Below are positions 5,640-5,753 of a DNA stretch of 5,753 nucleotides, piece by piece. Origin of the DNA: DATAAM01 sp036260075 (GTDB lineage Bacteria; Actinomycetota; Acidimicrobiia; Acidimicrobiales; JAHWLA01); the NCBI GenBank assembly GCA_036260075.1, contig DATAAM010000128.1, positions 1 to 5,753 of the forward strand, in the 5' to 3' direction. How positions within the stretch are numbered: position 1 is the stretch's first letter; every line of letters starts with the position of its first letter. The notes beneath the pieces were generated by a model that saw only the letters and a program-made list of their open reading frames with translations, ran no database searches and had not been told where the DNA came from. A program made the translations under genes and the position numbers.

Positions 5640-5753
5640 CACTTCCTCCGTCTTGGGCACGTCTTTGTGGCCGATGGCCACAAAGACGTGCCCAAGACGG
5701 AGGAAGTGTCAGCGGGGGAGGCGGAGGACGAAGCGGCTGCCCTCCGACACCTC
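5595..5753. repeat. Perfect 78-bp-arm inverted repeat at the window end (fold-back)
   Basis: Bases 5676-5753 are the exact reverse complement of 5595-5672, around the 3-nt centre GAT (5673-5675). The left arm covers the last 45 bp of the receiver-kinase gene plus the adjacent intergenic bases; the right arm runs to the last base with no mismatch. A natural terminator would not be expected to mirror coding sequence perfectly, so an assembly or library fold-back at a contig end is the most likely explanation. Frames on the minus strand over the right arm are reflections of the kinase gene and should not be annotated. Confidence 0.93.
5640..5708. terminator. Intergenic hairpin core after the receiver-kinase gene, possible terminator
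   Basis: This is the non-coding core of the terminal palindrome. It begins right after the kinase stop codon and can fold into a 33-bp stem with the loop GAT. The inner part (GGGCACGTCTTTGTGGCC and its complement) could be a real terminator stem that triggered the fold-back. How much of the stem is genuine cannot be told, and there is no T-tract. Confidence 0.3.

Noticed and set aside
4838..5695. Minus-strand frames entering from the right end, as if a second convergent kinase gene began there
   Set aside because: They arise from the mirror arm of the terminal palindrome and the antisense of the kinase gene, with no kinase motifs of their own.
5595..5753. A hairpin telomere of a linear replicon
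   Set aside because: It is possible in principle, but the palindrome includes perfectly mirrored codons and no telomere-resolvase gene or terminal features are visible. An assembly fold-back is simpler.
1..5753. CRISPR arrays, tRNA or rRNA genes, insertion sequences
   Set aside because: I saw no spaced direct repeats, no tRNA or rRNA-like segments and no transposase motifs on either strand.

Overview
The window looks like a fragment of a high-GC actinobacterial chromosome. I estimate about 70% G+C by eye. Third codon positions are strongly G/C, GTG starts are common, and there is an anti-sigma-type kinase. The small His-rich membrane protein recalls ones I associate, from memory only, with Acidimicrobiia-like Actinobacteria. 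The left edge cuts a gene and the right edge ends in a perfect fold-back, so this is probably a whole short contig from a draft or metagenome assembly.

Layout. (1) 1-449, minus strand: the N-terminal part of a GlgX-type glycogen debranching enzyme, running off the left edge. (2) About 509-907, plus strand: a short single-domain GHKL ATPase of the anti-sigma-factor/SpoIIAB-RsbW-like type. It is followed at once by a 53-residue acidic small protein (924-1085). (3) A large imperfect hairpin (1109-1156) lies between convergent genes. (4) 1172-4060, minus strand: a 962-residue receiver, six-helix membrane, GAF, GGDEF and EAL protein for cyclic-di-GMP turnover, with both catalytic signatures intact. 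(5) 4061-4227: a divergent intergenic region with an inverted repeat and several possible leader hairpins. (6) 4228-4518, plus strand: a 96-residue two-helix membrane protein with a histidine cluster. It abuts (7) 4533-5639, plus strand: a soluble protein with an N-terminal receiver and a complete histidine kinase core. (8) 5595-5753: a perfect inverted repeat with 78-bp arms that folds the end of the kinase gene back on itself and reaches the last base.

How the genes fit together. The receiver domains of the two large signalling proteins are close paralogues, sharing long near-identical stretches around the phospho-acceptor Asp and the conserved Ser and Lys. The genes diverge from one intergenic region. 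The simplest reading is a local phosphorelay module: a small membrane protein and a soluble receiver-kinase act with, or in parallel to, a membrane-bound receiver-controlled c-di-GMP enzyme. The architectures and motifs are read directly from the sequence; the functional coupling is inference. The glgX and anti-sigma genes appear to be ordinary neighbours.
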